Below are positions 32,962 through 43,364 of a DNA stretch of 64,000 bases, piece after piece; the stretch's first letter is position 1, and each line of letters begins with the position of its first letter. The translations under genes were made by a program, and so were the position numbers. Source of the DNA: Clostridium algifaecis (lineage in GTDB: Bacteria; Bacillota; Clostridia; Clostridiales; Clostridiaceae). Location of the stretch: positions 1 through 64,000 of the forward strand of contig NZ_JAGGLM010000015.1 of assembly GCF_017874415.1 (NCBI RefSeq). Reading direction: 5' to 3'. The notes below the pieces were generated by a model. It made no database searches, had not been told where the DNA came from, and saw nothing but the letters and a program-made list of their open reading frames with translations.

Positions 32962-33498
32962 TTAAAACGTGCTTATTTTATCAAAAGGATAAGCTCTAAA
33001 TATAACATGACCTTTGACATCTTTTAAATTTATAGGTCCAAGTATTCTGCTATCAGTACTGTTGCCCCTGTTATCTCCCATTACGAAAATATATCCTTCA
33101 GGTATAATATATTCTGTATTAATAGAATTTGGATCAGTAACTGTACCCTGTTGAAGATAATTTTCTGAAAGAAGTTTTTCATTTAAATATACTTTTCCAT
33201 CTTTTATATCAATTTTATCTCCCGCTATACCTATTACTCTTTTTATATAATCATCATTATTTTCATCTTTAGAATTGAAAACAATAACTTCTCCTCTATT
33301 TATATGTCCAGTTTCTGTGCTTATTTTTTCTAAAAATATTACATCGTTATTATTAAATGTTGGCTGCATAGAAGGTCCTACTACATAACTTTTAGCAAAA
33401 ACATAAGTGTGAAATGCAAATGCAAAACCAATCGCCAGCAAAATACATCCCATGTAATTCATTAATTCTTTTGCGATTTTTTTATGTTTATCATCCAT
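32962..33498 (-). CDS. lepB: Type I signal peptidase
   Basis: The 178-residue protein removes signal peptides at the outer face of the membrane. It has one N-terminal transmembrane helix (YMGCILLAIGFAFAFHTYVF), the catalytic serine in VGPSMQPTF, the catalytic lysine in DDYIKRVIGIAGD and the GDNRGNSTDSR box. The length fits the Gram-positive P-type family, and the gene stands alone, 76 bases past the dnaE start upstream region. A weak imperfect hairpin at about 33,590-33,625 separates it from the next gene upstream. Confidence 0.95.
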   Translation of the reverse strand: MDDKHKKIAKELMNYMGCILLAIGFAFAFHTYVFAKSYVVGPSMQPTFNNNDVIFLEKISTETGHINRGEVIVFNSKDENNDDYIKRVIGIAGDKIDIKDGKVYLNEKLLSENYLQQGTVTDPNSINTEYIIPEGYIFVMGDNRGNSTDSRILGPINLKDVKGHVIFRAYPFDKISTF

Positions 33499-33647
33499 AT
33501 TTTTTCATACTCCTTTGTCATTTATAGACTATAAATTTCAAAATAGATTATACTATATTAATATGAATAATTTATGTCCCTAAAAATAAAATAAGCCAGA
33601 TATAGATACATATTTGGTTTATATTTAAAAATGAAAAATTAATAATA

Positions 33648-34952
33648 TTACTTCCTTATTATCCTAGCAGACATTATGCATTTGCCTACTATCTCCTTTT
33701 TATAGTTATACATATTTATTTCAATCTTACAAAAATTTCTTCCCATGTCTATTATATTACAATATATGTCTATATTACTATCAATTTGAACAGGCCTTAT
33801 AAAATATGTATTTATGCTATCTACAAGTACATTTATATTGTTTTTTTGTCTGAGTGTCATAACTCCCATGGTTGATAGCAGCATATTGAGTGAACTATAT
33901 GATGCGGTTCCTATGGGGTTTAACATTTCAGGTGTTATTTTTCCATAAAAATGTGTAGCATTTCCTTTAGGTTCAAATTCAAATTTCTTAAAGACCATAT
34001 CTTCTAAAGTTTCTCCTGATTGAGGCTGCCTTGACATATATTGAAGCGCTTTAATTACATCTTCTCTTGTAACAACCCCTATTAACTTTTTTCCATCTAC
34101 TACCGGGAAAAGATCTATTCCTTCCCATCCCATTATATGTGCTGCATAAGCCACTGTGGTTTTTGGAGTCAATACTATCGGATTTCTATGCATAACCTTA
34201 CTTATAAGCTCATCATCAGATGTCCTGCTTGGAATATCTTTTAAAGTTACGATTCCAATAACTCTTTTTTTACTATCAACTACAGGATATCTCTCGTGTT
34301 TGGTTTTTTCTATATTTTCTCTCCATTTTAAAACTTTATCTGTATTATTCAAATATTCAGGATTGCTTTCCATTATATCCTCTATAAGTAAAATATATTT
34401 TTTTATCATATTTTCAGAAATAGCCTTGTTTATCATGCTTGCCACTGTAAAAGTATCATATGTAGTAGATATAAGTGGAAAACGTCTTTCATTCGCCAGT
34501 TCTCTTATTTCATCACTGCATTCAAAACCTCCAGTAATCAAGACTCCTGAATTATTTAAAAGTGCAAGTCTCTGAGCCTCTTCCCTATTTCCAACTATCA
34601 GTAAACAATCCTTTTTTATATACCTCTCCATAGCATCTATAGTCATAGCTCCTATTACAAAACAATGAAGTACTTTATATATTCCATCCCTACCACCAAG
34701 CAGCGTTCCATCCACTATATTAATTACCTCACCATAAGTAAGAGCTTCCATGTTTTTCTTTTCAACTTTTTCTATTCTTACTGTACCAACTCTTGGTATA
34801 GTAGTTACAATTCCCAAAGTATCAGAATCCTTTATTGCTCTATATGCTGTTCCATCACTAACTCCTAAATCACTAGCTATACTCCTAACTGATATCTTTG
34901 TTCCAACATCAAGTGAAAGTATATAATTGATTACATCTTCATGCTTTGACAT
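33648..34952 (-). CDS. HTH-DRTGG-CBS-hotdog regulator (YtoI-like)
   Basis: The 434-residue protein has an N-terminal helix-turn-helix (TKISVRSIASDLGVSDGTAY), a DRTGG domain (VINIVDGTLLGG to GVLITGGFECSDEIRELANE), two CBS domains (YPVVDSKKRVIGIVTLKDI and LFPVVDGKKLIGVVTREDV) and a C-terminal hotdog thioesterase-like fold (MLNPIGTASYSSLNMLLSTM). This architecture is that of B. subtilis YtoI. CBS domains bind adenine nucleotides, so it may couple energy or c-di-AMP level to transcription or acyl-CoA metabolism; its true role is not known. It ends right upstream of whiA on the same strand, about 10 bases apart. Confidence 0.85.
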   Translation of the reverse strand: MSKHEDVINYILSLDVGTKISVRSIASDLGVSDGTAYRAIKDSDTLGIVTTIPRVGTVRIEKVEKKNMEALTYGEVINIVDGTLLGGRDGIYKVLHCFVIGAMTIDAMERYIKKDCLLIVGNREEAQRLALLNNSGVLITGGFECSDEIRELANERRFPLISTTYDTFTVASMINKAISENMIKKYILLIEDIMESNPEYLNNTDKVLKWRENIEKTKHERYPVVDSKKRVIGIVTLKDIPSRTSDDELISKVMHRNPIVLTPKTTVAYAAHIMGWEGIDLFPVVDGKKLIGVVTREDVIKALQYMSRQPQSGETLEDMVFKKFEFEPKGNATHFYGKITPEMLNPIGTASYSSLNMLLSTMGVMTLRQKNNINVLVDSINTYFIRPVQIDSNIDIYCNIIDMGRNFCKIEINMYNYKKEIVGKCIMSARIIRK

Positions 34953-34961
34953 AACCTTATC

Positions 34962-35915
34962 CTACCTTTCTTCTCTCCTAAGTTCTTCTGCTATTTTTTC
35001 AATTCTCCTTAATCTATGATTTACTCCAGATTTTCCTACTTTGGGATTCAACATTTCTCCTAGTTCTTTAAGTGATTCGTCGGGATACTTTAACCTTAGT
35101 TCTGCAATTTCTCTTAAATTTTGAGGAAGACGTAATAACCCAATTTCTTTTTCTATTAATTTTATACTTTCGATTTGCCTTACTGCTGCATTCACAGTTT
35201 TGCTTAAATTAGCCGTCTCACAATTTACCAATCTATTTATATTGTTTCTCATTTCCTTCATTATTCTAACATTTTCCAAGTCCAAAAGTGCAGAATGCGC
35301 TCCTATTATATTTAGTAGATCAACTATTTGTTCTCCCTCTTTTAAATATACTATAAAGCTATTTTTTCTCTGGATAACCTTTGAATTCAAATTATATTCA
35401 TTTATAAGCTTGCTCAAATCATCTGCATAATCACAATTATGAGTTACAAATTCAAGATGATAGGTCTTTTCAGGATTGCTCACACTTCCACCGCCCAGGA
35501 AAGCTCCCCTGATATATGCTCTTTTATATTCATTCTTTTCAAAAACAACATCTGGTATATTATAATTCAGTGAAAAAATATTTTCATCTTGCTTAAGAAG
35601 CCCAACCTTTTCAAGCAAAGCTTTAACATGCATTTCCTCAGTAATCAAAACAATATATATATTATTCTTTTTTAATGAATTACTCTTTTTCATCATTATT
35701 TTAGTGTGAATATAAAATTTGTCCTTTAATATTGTAAAAATAAATCTAGCAATCGTAGGATTTTCTGTAGTTATTTTAAAACTAAACTGTTTATTCCCAC
35801 CAAGAGACAAAGTACCGCTTACTTTCATTATAGCAGACAGCTCAGCTATAGCTTCTCCTTTGCTAATATCTACATATCTGCAAACCTCATTTTTTACTTT
35901 TAATGAAAATGACAT
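34962..35915 (-). CDS. whiA: WhiA DNA-binding protein
   Basis: The 317-residue protein has the WhiA layout: an N-terminal degenerate LAGLIDADG homing-endonuclease fold (YIRGAFLGGGSVSNPEKTYH) and a C-terminal helix-turn-helix (LREIAELRLKYPDESLKELG, GVNHRLRRIEKIAEELR). WhiA affects cell division and chromosome segregation in Firmicutes and sporulation in actinomycetes. It follows yvcK with a 9-base gap in the conserved order rapZ-yvcK-whiA. AGGAG lies 6 bases before the ATG. Confidence 0.95.
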   Translation of the reverse strand: MSFSLKVKNEVCRYVDISKGEAIAELSAIMKVSGTLSLGGNKQFSFKITTENPTIARFIFTILKDKFYIHTKIMMKKSNSLKKNNIYIVLITEEMHVKALLEKVGLLKQDENIFSLNYNIPDVVFEKNEYKRAYIRGAFLGGGSVSNPEKTYHLEFVTHNCDYADDLSKLINEYNLNSKVIQRKNSFIVYLKEGEQIVDLLNIIGAHSALLDLENVRIMKEMRNNINRLVNCETANLSKTVNAAVRQIESIKLIEKEIGLLRLPQNLREIAELRLKYPDESLKELGEMLNPKVGKSGVNHRLRRIEKIAEELRREER

Positions 35916-35924
35916 ATATATCTC

Positions 35925-37262
35925 CTACCTATTGCTTTTTTTATTTTGTTTAATTCTTTCAGATAAATAAAAATACTCGATTATCTTTTTTCTATCATAT
36001 AAAAGTTTTTTATCCATAATTGTTTCTATTAAAATAGAAGCAAGTTTTTCCGAGTTATGTCTTATGAGACCATTCTTTATACTAATAAAGTCCCCTTCTA
36101 TAGGTTTTACTCCCAATTTATTTATATTCTCTTCATCTATATTTACAAGATGTGATGCTTCTTCATGATATTTTCCTTCTAAAGCTTTGTCTATTTTACC
36201 TACATTTACAACAACATAGTCAATTATTCCACTTCCACCATGCTTGTAAATAGTCTTTATATGATCAGATACAGAAAATCCATCTGTTTCTCCGGGCTGT
36301 GTCATTATATTAGATATATATATTTTAACACCCTTAGTCTTGTGCAGGGCTGGAGCTATACCTCTAACCAGAAGATTTGGTATAACACTCGTATAAAGAC
36401 TTCCCGGTCCAAGAATTATGGCATCTGCTTCTATTATGGCTTCAATAGCTTCTTTTAATGCAGTTGCCCCCTTTGGTTCAATAAAAAGTCTGTCTATTTT
36501 AGTATTGCGCTTTATAGCTTCTTCAGGTATGGTAGATTCTCCCTGTGCCATGGTTCCATTCTTATATTTGGCTTTAAGCACTAAATTGTCAAGTGTAACA
36601 GGCATAACCTTTCCTGTAACTGCAAGTACTGAACTCATTTTTTGAACAGCTTCTTCAAAGTTTGAAGATATACCATCCATAGCCGCCAAAAATAAATTGC
36701 CAAAGCTCTGATTTTTTAACCTGCCATCTTTGAATCTATATTGAAGTAATTCTTCCATAATAGGTTCAGTATCAGCAAGAGCCATTATACAGTTTCTTAT
36801 GTCTCCTGGAGGAAGTATACCAAGATCTTCCCTCAAATCTCCAGATCCACCGCCATCATCCCCAACAGTAACTATAGCTGTTATATTCGATGTATAATAT
36901 TTAAGCCCTCTAAGCATTGTTGAAAGTCCTGTACCTCCACCAATCGCAACTATTTTAGGACCCTTTACAAGAAGTCTTTTTTCATATATTAGATTTTCAA
37001 GTCTCCTAGAATTTAATGAAACATTTAAATAACCCTTATTTATAAGTGCTATTATAGAACGCATTCCCTGAGTTATAGAAATATATAATACAAAAATACC
37101 CGATATAATTAAAAAAATATAGAATGAAATATAATAAATACTATAAAATCTTCTATTTACAAATTCAAGTACACCAAATATTATAAAAAGTACTCCCATA
37201 GCTCCAAGCATGATCCATCTTTTAACTTTTATACCAGGTCTGAGCCAACCCGTAATTTTCAT
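35925..37262 (-). CDS. yvcK: YvcK/CofD-like UDP-sugar-binding protein, gluconeogenesis factor family
   Basis: The 445-residue protein has two N-terminal membrane helices (about residues 18-60), unlike the shorter soluble B. subtilis form, and a CofD-like domain from residue 104 ([57 protein letters not shown]). YvcK binds UDP-GlcNAc and is needed for growth on gluconeogenic carbon and normal cell shape. It overlaps rapZ by 4 bases (ATGA), so the two are coupled. Confidence 0.95.
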   Translation of the reverse strand: MKITGWLRPGIKVKRWIMLGAMGVLFIIFGVLEFVNRRFYSIYYISFYIFLIISGIFVLYISITQGMRSIIALINKGYLNVSLNSRRLENLIYEKRLLVKGPKIVAIGGGTGLSTMLRGLKYYTSNITAIVTVGDDGGGSGDLREDLGILPPGDIRNCIMALADTEPIMEELLQYRFKDGRLKNQSFGNLFLAAMDGISSNFEEAVQKMSSVLAVTGKVMPVTLDNLVLKAKYKNGTMAQGESTIPEEAIKRNTKIDRLFIEPKGATALKEAIEAIIEADAIILGPGSLYTSVIPNLLVRGIAPALHKTKGVKIYISNIMTQPGETDGFSVSDHIKTIYKHGGSGIIDYVVVNVGKIDKALEGKYHEEASHLVNIDEENINKLGVKPIEGDFISIKNGLIRHNSEKLASILIETIMDKKLLYDRKKIIEYFYLSERIKQNKKSNR

Positions 37263-38143
37263 AACTTTTTACCACCTCTATTGGCATCTTCTTCAATATC
37301 CCTGTGATCTATGTTAACTTTATATCCGTTTTGTTTAAGATTGTTATAAATAATATTTGCAATTGTTACAGATCTATGTCTTCCTCCAGTACATCCTATT
37401 GAAATAATTAATTGTCTTTTTCCCTCTTTTAAATAATAAGGTATTAAAAATTCCAGCATATCAGAAAGTTTATTTACAAATTCATTGGTCTGCTTGAACT
37501 TAGTTATATAATCTACCACCAATTTATCATTTCCTGAATATTTTTTAAGTTTAGGAATATAAAATGGATTTGGAAGAAATCTAACATCAAAAACCAAGTC
37601 TGAATCCACAGGTATTCCATATTTAAAGCCAAAAGAAAGCACTGTTATCATAAGCTGTGTTTCAATCTGGCCTTCTTCTGAATATATCCTGTTTATCTCT
37701 TCTCTAAGCTCTCTTGTGGCCAGTTTAGATGTATCTATTATAGTATCAGCTCTATCTTTTAACTCTCTAAGTTTATTTCTCTCCATGGATATTCCATTTA
37801 ATATTCTTCCTTCTGGTGCCAGCGGATGTTTTCTTCTGGATTCTTTAAATCTTTTTATAAGTACTTCATCTGAGGCATCTAAAAATAATATTTCATATTT
37901 ATATTTATTATCTTTTAGATAATTTAAGCTTTCAAAAATATCATTAAAAAATTGTCCACCACGTATATCTATAACTAAAGCTATTTTATCTATTTTTCCA
38001 TAGGTTTTATAACAAGCTTCTGCAAACTTAGGTATAAGTGTTGGAGGAAGATTATCTACGCAGAAATATCCTAAATCTTCCAAGTTTCTTACAGCCTGAG
38101 TTTTACCTGCACCAGACAATCCTGTCACTATAACAAATCTCAT
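37259..38143 (-). CDS. rapZ: RNase adapter protein RapZ (YvcJ)
   Basis: The 294-residue protein begins with a Walker A motif ([15 protein letters not shown]) and has the C-terminal signature [13 protein letters not shown] that binds a small molecule. RapZ/YvcJ is a nucleotide-binding protein; the enterobacterial form senses glucosamine 6-phosphate and directs RNase E to sRNAs, while in Firmicutes it affects competence and cell-wall precursor metabolism. GAGGGCTTA precedes the ATG. It is first in the rapZ-yvcK-whiA run. Confidence 0.95.
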   Translation of the reverse strand: MRFVIVTGLSGAGKTQAVRNLEDLGYFCVDNLPPTLIPKFAEACYKTYGKIDKIALVIDIRGGQFFNDIFESLNYLKDNKYKYEILFLDASDEVLIKRFKESRRKHPLAPEGRILNGISMERNKLRELKDRADTIIDTSKLATRELREEINRIYSEEGQIETQLMITVLSFGFKYGIPVDSDLVFDVRFLPNPFYIPKLKKYSGNDKLVVDYITKFKQTNEFVNKLSDMLEFLIPYYLKEGKRQLIISIGCTGGRHRSVTIANIIYNNLKQNGYKVNIDHRDIEEDANRGGKKL

Positions 38144-38230
38144 GTTAAGCCCTCCTATTAAAAATTGCTTTAACTTAATGCTGCAATTTCATTGATTTGT
38201 TGTTATAATTATAACATAAAAAAATTTCAT

Positions 38231-38269
38231 AAAAAATAGAGAATCTAACTGTAATTAATAGATTCTCTT
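38231..38269 (-). terminator. Terminator of murB
   Basis: AGAGAATCTA (38239-38248) and TAGATTCTCT (38260-38269) pair perfectly, and on the minus strand ATTTTTTA follows. It lies 20 bases past the murB stop. Confidence 0.85.
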
Positions 38270-38288
38270 TCTAAAAACTATTTAATAA

Positions 38289-39203
38289 TTAGTCCTCACC
38301 TATAATCCTAACTTCAGTATAAAGATCAACATCAAACTGTTCCTTTACAGTCTTTTGAACTACCTTTATTAAATTCAAGATATCGTTTGCTGTGGCATTA
38401 CCTTTATTTATTATAAATCCAGAATGTTTTTCAGAAACCTGTGCTCCGCCAACACTTACACCCTTTAATTTACTGTCATCTATTAATTTTGCTGCGAAAT
38501 GGCCTTCCGGTCTTTTAAATGTACTTCCTGCAGAAGGATATTCAAGCGGCTGCTTTTCTTTTCTTCTTCTATTCAAATCTTCAATTCTATTATGAATTTT
38601 ATCATAATCTCCTCTTTCAAGCTTAAAGGTAACTTCAAGAACTGTATATCCATATTTTAAAATAGAACTCATTCTATAATCAAGTTCCAGTTCTTTTAAA
38701 TTAAGTGTTCTTACATTAGTATGATTGTCTATAACTTTTACACTTTCTATAACGTTTGATATTTCTCCATTATAGGCTCCTGCATTCATAGTAACAGCAC
38801 CACCTACACTGCCGGGAATACCACATGCAAATTCAAAACCAGTTAATTTGCTATTTAAAGCAGCTTCTGATACATCCTTTAAAGAAGCCCCGCTTCCAGA
38901 TATTATTTTATTTTCACTTATTTTTATAGAATTTAAATTTGTTAATTTAATTACAATTCCTCTTATTCCACCATCTTTAACAAGTAAATTAGAACCATTT
39001 CCCATTATGTAATACGGTATATTTTTATCCTTACTCATTTTAATTACATCAATGACTTGATTTGAATTTTCTGGAGTTATTAGAATATCCGCTGGTCCTC
39101 CTACCTTAAAAGAAGTATGATTTTTCATTAGCTCATCTATTTTTATATCTTCTTCATTCAATACTTTTTTTAAATCAACAATAAAATTCTTAAATTTATT
39201 CAT
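38289..39203 (-). CDS. murB: UDP-N-acetylmuramate dehydrogenase
   Basis: The 304-residue FAD enzyme reduces UDP-GlcNAc-enolpyruvate to UDP-MurNAc. Motifs: [40 protein letters not shown], the FAD loop [38 protein letters not shown] with the catalytic serine, and [20 protein letters not shown]. It is of the shorter type II form. I start at 39203, where GAGGAG lies 9 bases upstream; an ATG at 39272 would add a hydrophobic 23-residue stretch that is not part of the family. Confidence 0.95.
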   Translation of the reverse strand: MNKFKNFIVDLKKVLNEEDIKIDELMKNHTSFKVGGPADILITPENSNQVIDVIKMSKDKNIPYYIMGNGSNLLVKDGGIRGIVIKLTNLNSIKISENKIISGSGASLKDVSEAALNSKLTGFEFACGIPGSVGGAVTMNAGAYNGEISNVIESVKVIDNHTNVRTLNLKELELDYRMSSILKYGYTVLEVTFKLERGDYDKIHNRIEDLNRRRKEKQPLEYPSAGSTFKRPEGHFAAKLIDDSKLKGVSVGGAQVSEKHSGFIINKGNATANDILNLIKVVQKTVKEQFDVDLYTEVRIIGED

Positions 39204-39280
39204 GGTTCTATTCTCCTCGAAATTAAAATTTAAAACACTAATTAGTATAATGTATATGCATGTCTTAATCAAGATTCATA

Positions 39281-41149
39281 TCAATTTTTTTGATTTTTAA
39301 AAAATTCTATAATACTTTTTGCCGCGCGTCTATCAATGGAGTTCGTTTTAATAAGTTCATCCATATCTGCTTTTTTTATATTTTCTATGCTCCCGAACTT
39401 CTTTAAAAGCTCTTTTCTTCTCTTGCCTCCCACATTTGGTATATCATCCAATACAGAGTGAAGTACTCTCTTATTCCTTAAACTTCTATGATATGTTATA
39501 GCAAATCTATGAACTTCATCCTGTATTCTGGTTATAAATCTCATCAAGCTTGAATGTAATTCTATATTTAACTCTCTATTATTATATATAAGTCCTCTGG
39601 TTTTGTGACTATCATCTTTTACCATGCCGCAAACAGGTATATCTATATCAAATTTTTGAAGTACACTAATTGCTACATTTACCTGCCCCTTTCCACCATC
39701 CATAAGAATTAAATCAGGAAATACACAAAATTTTCCCGAGCTCAATTTTAAATCTTTTTTCTGTATTCTCCTTATTTCGTCCAATCCATGTTCAAACCTT
39801 CTTGTAAGCATTTCATTCAAGCTATCATAGTCATTTGCTCCTTTAACAGTATTTATTTTAAATCTTCTATAATCACTGTGCTTTGCTCTTCCATCTTCAA
39901 AAACGATCATGCTTCCTACAGAATCAACTCCCTGAATGTTTGATATATCATATGCTTCTATTCTATGGGGGATATCTTCAAGATCCAATAATCCGGCAAT
40001 TTCTTCAACAGATTCTATATGCATTTGTTTATCCTGAATTAATTTCATTTTAAAATTGCTAAGTGTAGTTTCTGCATTCTTTCCTACCAGATCAAGAGTA
40101 GCTTTCTTATCACCTTTTAATGGAATTTTAATATTTACTTTTGAGTCTTTTTTCATGCTGAGCCACTGCTGTAAAAGTTCTATATCTTCTGCATCCGGGA
40201 CATATATGTTTCTAGGTATATGCGCAGTTCCCCCATAAAATCCCTTAATAAAATTACAAATTACATTTTTTTTAGGTAAATCTATGGTATTTTCTATGAC
40301 ATAATGTTCCCTTCCTATTATTTTCCCGTACCTGAGAAAAAATATTTGAACACAACTATCACATTTATCTGAATATATATTTATAAAATCTTCATCTTCA
40401 AAATTTCCTGTTATTATTTTTTGTTTTTCCGTTACTTTTTTAACTGCAATTATTTTATCTCTTAAGTTTGCCGCTTTTTCAAATTCCAACTTTTCTGAAG
40501 CAATTTTCATATTATCTTCTAATTCTCTTATAATATTTTTATCTCTTCCAGATAAAAGATCTATCACTTCATCTATTATTTTTCTGTACTGCAGTTTAGT
40601 TATATAGGCAGCACAAGGGGCCTTGCATAATTCTATAAAATAGTTTAGGCAGGGTCTTACGTTAGTCTTTTCTTCCACTATTCTCATTCTACAGTTTCTT
40701 ATAGGAAATATCTTTTTTATAAGTTCTATAGTTTCATGTACAAAAGAAACATTGGGAAATGGTCCAAAATATTTTCCACCATCTTTTTCCATATTTCTTG
40801 TAACAATTACTCTTGGAAAATCTTCATTTATAGTTACTTTTATAAATGGATATTGTTTATCATCTTTCAGTAAAATATTATATTTTGGTCTGTATTTTTT
40901 TATCAAATTACATTCAAGTATAAGTGCCTCTATTTCAGAATCTGTAACTATATATTCAAATTCTGATATATTTTCTACCATTGCCTTCACTTTGGCAGAA
41001 TGATTTTTAGAATTTTGAAAATACTGTCTTACTCTATTTTTAAGTATTTTTGCTTTTCCTACATATATAACTCCACCGAAGGAATTCTTCATAATATAAA
41101 CACCAGGTTTATCTGGTAAAACCTTTAACTGGTATTCAAAATCAAACAT
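39281..41149 (-). CDS. uvrC: Excinuclease ABC subunit C
   Basis: The 622-residue endonuclease cuts both sides of a lesion handed over by UvrAB. It has an N-terminal GIY-YIG domain (KPGVYIMKNSFGGVIYVGKA), a UvrB/C coiled-coil segment (LEFEKAANLRDKI), the C-terminal RNase H-like nuclease (EAYDISNIQGVDSVGSMIVF, LILMDGGKGQVNVA, IQDEVHRFAITYHR) and a double HhH end (IPNVGGKRRKELLKKFGSIE). It lies near murB and is apart from uvrBA, which are 4 kb upstream in the same direction. Confidence 0.97.
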   Translation of the reverse strand: MFDFEYQLKVLPDKPGVYIMKNSFGGVIYVGKAKILKNRVRQYFQNSKNHSAKVKAMVENISEFEYIVTDSEIEALILECNLIKKYRPKYNILLKDDKQYPFIKVTINEDFPRVIVTRNMEKDGGKYFGPFPNVSFVHETIELIKKIFPIRNCRMRIVEEKTNVRPCLNYFIELCKAPCAAYITKLQYRKIIDEVIDLLSGRDKNIIRELEDNMKIASEKLEFEKAANLRDKIIAVKKVTEKQKIITGNFEDEDFINIYSDKCDSCVQIFFLRYGKIIGREHYVIENTIDLPKKNVICNFIKGFYGGTAHIPRNIYVPDAEDIELLQQWLSMKKDSKVNIKIPLKGDKKATLDLVGKNAETTLSNFKMKLIQDKQMHIESVEEIAGLLDLEDIPHRIEAYDISNIQGVDSVGSMIVFEDGRAKHSDYRRFKINTVKGANDYDSLNEMLTRRFEHGLDEIRRIQKKDLKLSSGKFCVFPDLILMDGGKGQVNVAISVLQKFDIDIPVCGMVKDDSHKTRGLIYNNRELNIELHSSLMRFITRIQDEVHRFAITYHRSLRNKRVLHSVLDDIPNVGGKRRKELLKKFGSIENIKKADMDELIKTNSIDRRAAKSIIEFFKNQKN

Positions 41150-41178
41150 TCCCTCACCTCTTGAATATATAATTTTAA

Positions 41179-41787
41179 TTATTTGTAAAATATAGCTGGT
41201 ATCTTATATATAGTAAAAAGAAGACCACCTATCATAAGTAATTGCTCTATGGCAGAGCCAATTTTAGAATTAGTACTATATGTAAATGGGAATTTAACTT
41301 TCTTTTTTCTAAAAGGATAGAATAAAGGAACGCCTTTATTTGTAAACATATCACAAAGTAGGTGCATACCATACCCTGTCATAAAATAATATACAAGGTA
41401 GTGTATATTATACATATTACCCAGATATCCTGCAACAAATGAAAACATAGACATACCCATTAAGCTGTGTGTAAGTCCGCCTCTATGAGAAGATACAGCT
41501 ATTATAATAAATACTATACCTAATGCTTTTATTATTGGTTTATCCACATACAAATAATCATACCATAATAATACTATACCAAGACACCCATATAAAGTAA
41601 CCTTTGTTATTTTATTTTTAAATGGGAGTATGTACTTATTTACTATACTTTTAGGATGGTCTATATCAGGTAATATAGATGCAAATATAACTAGAACCAT
41701 ACCAAAATAATTAAATCCCCCGGGAATTAACTTATAAATGGATAAAAAAGTAATCACTCCCATTCCTGCATGAGTTCTACCTTTCAT
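41179..41787 (-). CDS. Membrane-bound metal-dependent hydrolase (YdjM/DUF457-like)
   Basis: The 202-residue protein has about five hydrophobic helices and the conserved polar residues of the YdjM/DUF457 family: an N-terminal RTHAGMG, ILPDIDHPKS, SSHRGGLTHSLMG and YGMHLLCDMFTNKGVPLFYP. The histidines and aspartates would coordinate a metal on one side of the membrane. The substrate is unknown. AGGAG lies about 5 bases before the ATG. It sits alone between uvrC and the penicillin-binding protein; 41788-41938 shows nothing. Confidence 0.8.
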   Translation of the reverse strand: MKGRTHAGMGVITFLSIYKLIPGGFNYFGMVLVIFASILPDIDHPKSIVNKYILPFKNKITKVTLYGCLGIVLLWYDYLYVDKPIIKALGIVFIIIAVSSHRGGLTHSLMGMSMFSFVAGYLGNMYNIHYLVYYFMTGYGMHLLCDMFTNKGVPLFYPFRKKKVKFPFTYSTNSKIGSAIEQLLMIGGLLFTIYKIPAIFYK

Positions 41788-41938
41788 TTTTTCTCCTTTT
41801 CATTTTGCTGCAAAAGTCTAAATACACCATACTTAATCTCAATAAACTGCTTAGTCTCTATATTATAGCATTAAATTAAATTAAATATTACTTTTTTCAA
41901 CAAAATTTCCCGGGTAATTACATAATTATTATATTGTA

Positions 41939-43363
41939 TTATTTTCCAAGAGATGTACTTATTACTCCAGATGCTATCTGGGCAGCAAGTATTCCTCCCT
42001 GTCCTCCATTTTCCACAATTACTGCAACTGCTACCTGTGGATTATCATAAGGTGCAAAACCTATAAACCAGGAATGAGGAGGAGAATCATTTCCCATAAC
42101 TTGATTATCAGCTGTACCAGTTTTTCCAGCTACTTCAACTCCTTCTACAGAAGCATTAGTTCCTGTACCATAATCTACAACAGATTTCATCATTGTTTTC
42201 ATAGTATTTGCAATATCTGGAGATATAATCTGACCTATAGATTCCGGAGATACCGACTTAACTAATTTTCCACTGTTTGTAACTACACTTGTTACAAGAT
42301 GAGGTTTCATCATAACCCCGCCATTTGCTATAGTACTTACTACCAATGCCATTTGAAGTGGACTTGCAAGCACGCTGCTCTGTCCAATTGCACTTTGAGC
42401 AATATTTCCTTTTTCATAAGATTTTAAAGCAGGGAAGTTACTTGCTTCAACAGGTATTCCATCTGTTGGAATACTCTTATTAAAATAAAATTCTTCAGCA
42501 GTACTCTTCAATTTATCATTTCCAAGATCAATACCAAGAGATCCAAAATATACATTACTCGAATGAGCATAAGCCTGCTGGAAATCTATATTTCCCAAAA
42601 CTTCTCCATTATAATCATGCAATGTATAATTTCCAATTTGAATTGATCCTGTATCATCAATGGATCTGTTTTGAACACCACTTATATTTTCCAGTGCACT
42701 TATAGCTGTTACAGTTTTAAAAGTAGAACCCGGCGGATACAGTCCACCAGTAGCTCTATTCAAAAGCGGCCTGGTTGAATCCTTATTTATACTTGCCCAG
42801 CTTTCTCCAAGATTGTTTGGATCAAATGATGGTTTAGAAACCATAGCAATTACTTCACCTGTTTTAGGATTTAATACAACTACAGCTCCTCTATTATCTC
42901 CCAAAAGATCATATGCTTTCTTCTGAGTTGCTGTATCCAGAGTAGTTTTTACTCCATCTCCAACTTTTTTTACAGACTTTCCTTTATTTTTAATAAGGCT
43001 TTTTAAGTTATCCTGTATATCTGTAGACATAAGCTGAGTATCGTATTTTTTTTCAAGACCTGTTATTCCATATTTCTGATCCACATAACCAAGTACATGA
43101 GAAAACATAGCTCCACCTGTATATTCTCTTTTCTGTGTTTCTTCATTTATAGGTTCACTTTTAGTTAATGGATTTCCATTTCTATCATATATGGTTCCTC
43201 TAAGTACCTCATTTCTTTTAATCCATACTCTCCTATTGTAGCTGCTATTTACTATATTAGGTCCTACTACCATTTCAAAATAAGTCATGTATGAAATTAA
43301 TCCAATAAAGCACAATAAAAAAACAAACATTACTTTTTTAATATTATTTAGTATGTTATTCAT
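41939..43363 (-). CDS. Penicillin-binding protein (transpeptidase, PbpA-like class B)
   Basis: The 474-residue protein has one N-terminal membrane anchor (VMFVFLLCFIGLISYMTYFE), a small dimerisation part (RGTIYDRNGNPLTKSEPI) and a transpeptidase domain with the three motifs SxxK (PPGSTFKTV), SxN (HSSNVYFG) and KTG (VAGKTGTAD). The pedestal domain is much shorter than in PBP2/PBP3, as in mycobacterial PbpA. It follows a FtsW/RodA-type gene with a 1-base gap, so the two probably form one glycosyltransferase-transpeptidase pair that makes peptidoglycan for division or sporulation. Confidence 0.92.
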   Translation of the reverse strand: MNNILNNIKKVMFVFLLCFIGLISYMTYFEMVVGPNIVNSSYNRRVWIKRNEVLRGTIYDRNGNPLTKSEPINEETQKREYTGGAMFSHVLGYVDQKYGITGLEKKYDTQLMSTDIQDNLKSLIKNKGKSVKKVGDGVKTTLDTATQKKAYDLLGDNRGAVVVLNPKTGEVIAMVSKPSFDPNNLGESWASINKDSTRPLLNRATGGLYPPGSTFKTVTAISALENISGVQNRSIDDTGSIQIGNYTLHDYNGEVLGNIDFQQAYAHSSNVYFGSLGIDLGNDKLKSTAEEFYFNKSIPTDGIPVEASNFPALKSYEKGNIAQSAIGQSSVLASPLQMALVVSTIANGGVMMKPHLVTSVVTNSGKLVKSVSPESIGQIISPDIANTMKTMMKSVVDYGTGTNASVEGVEVAGKTGTADNQVMGNDSPPHSWFIGFAPYDNPQVAVAVIVENGGQGGILAAQIASGVISTSLGK

Positions 43364-43364
43364 G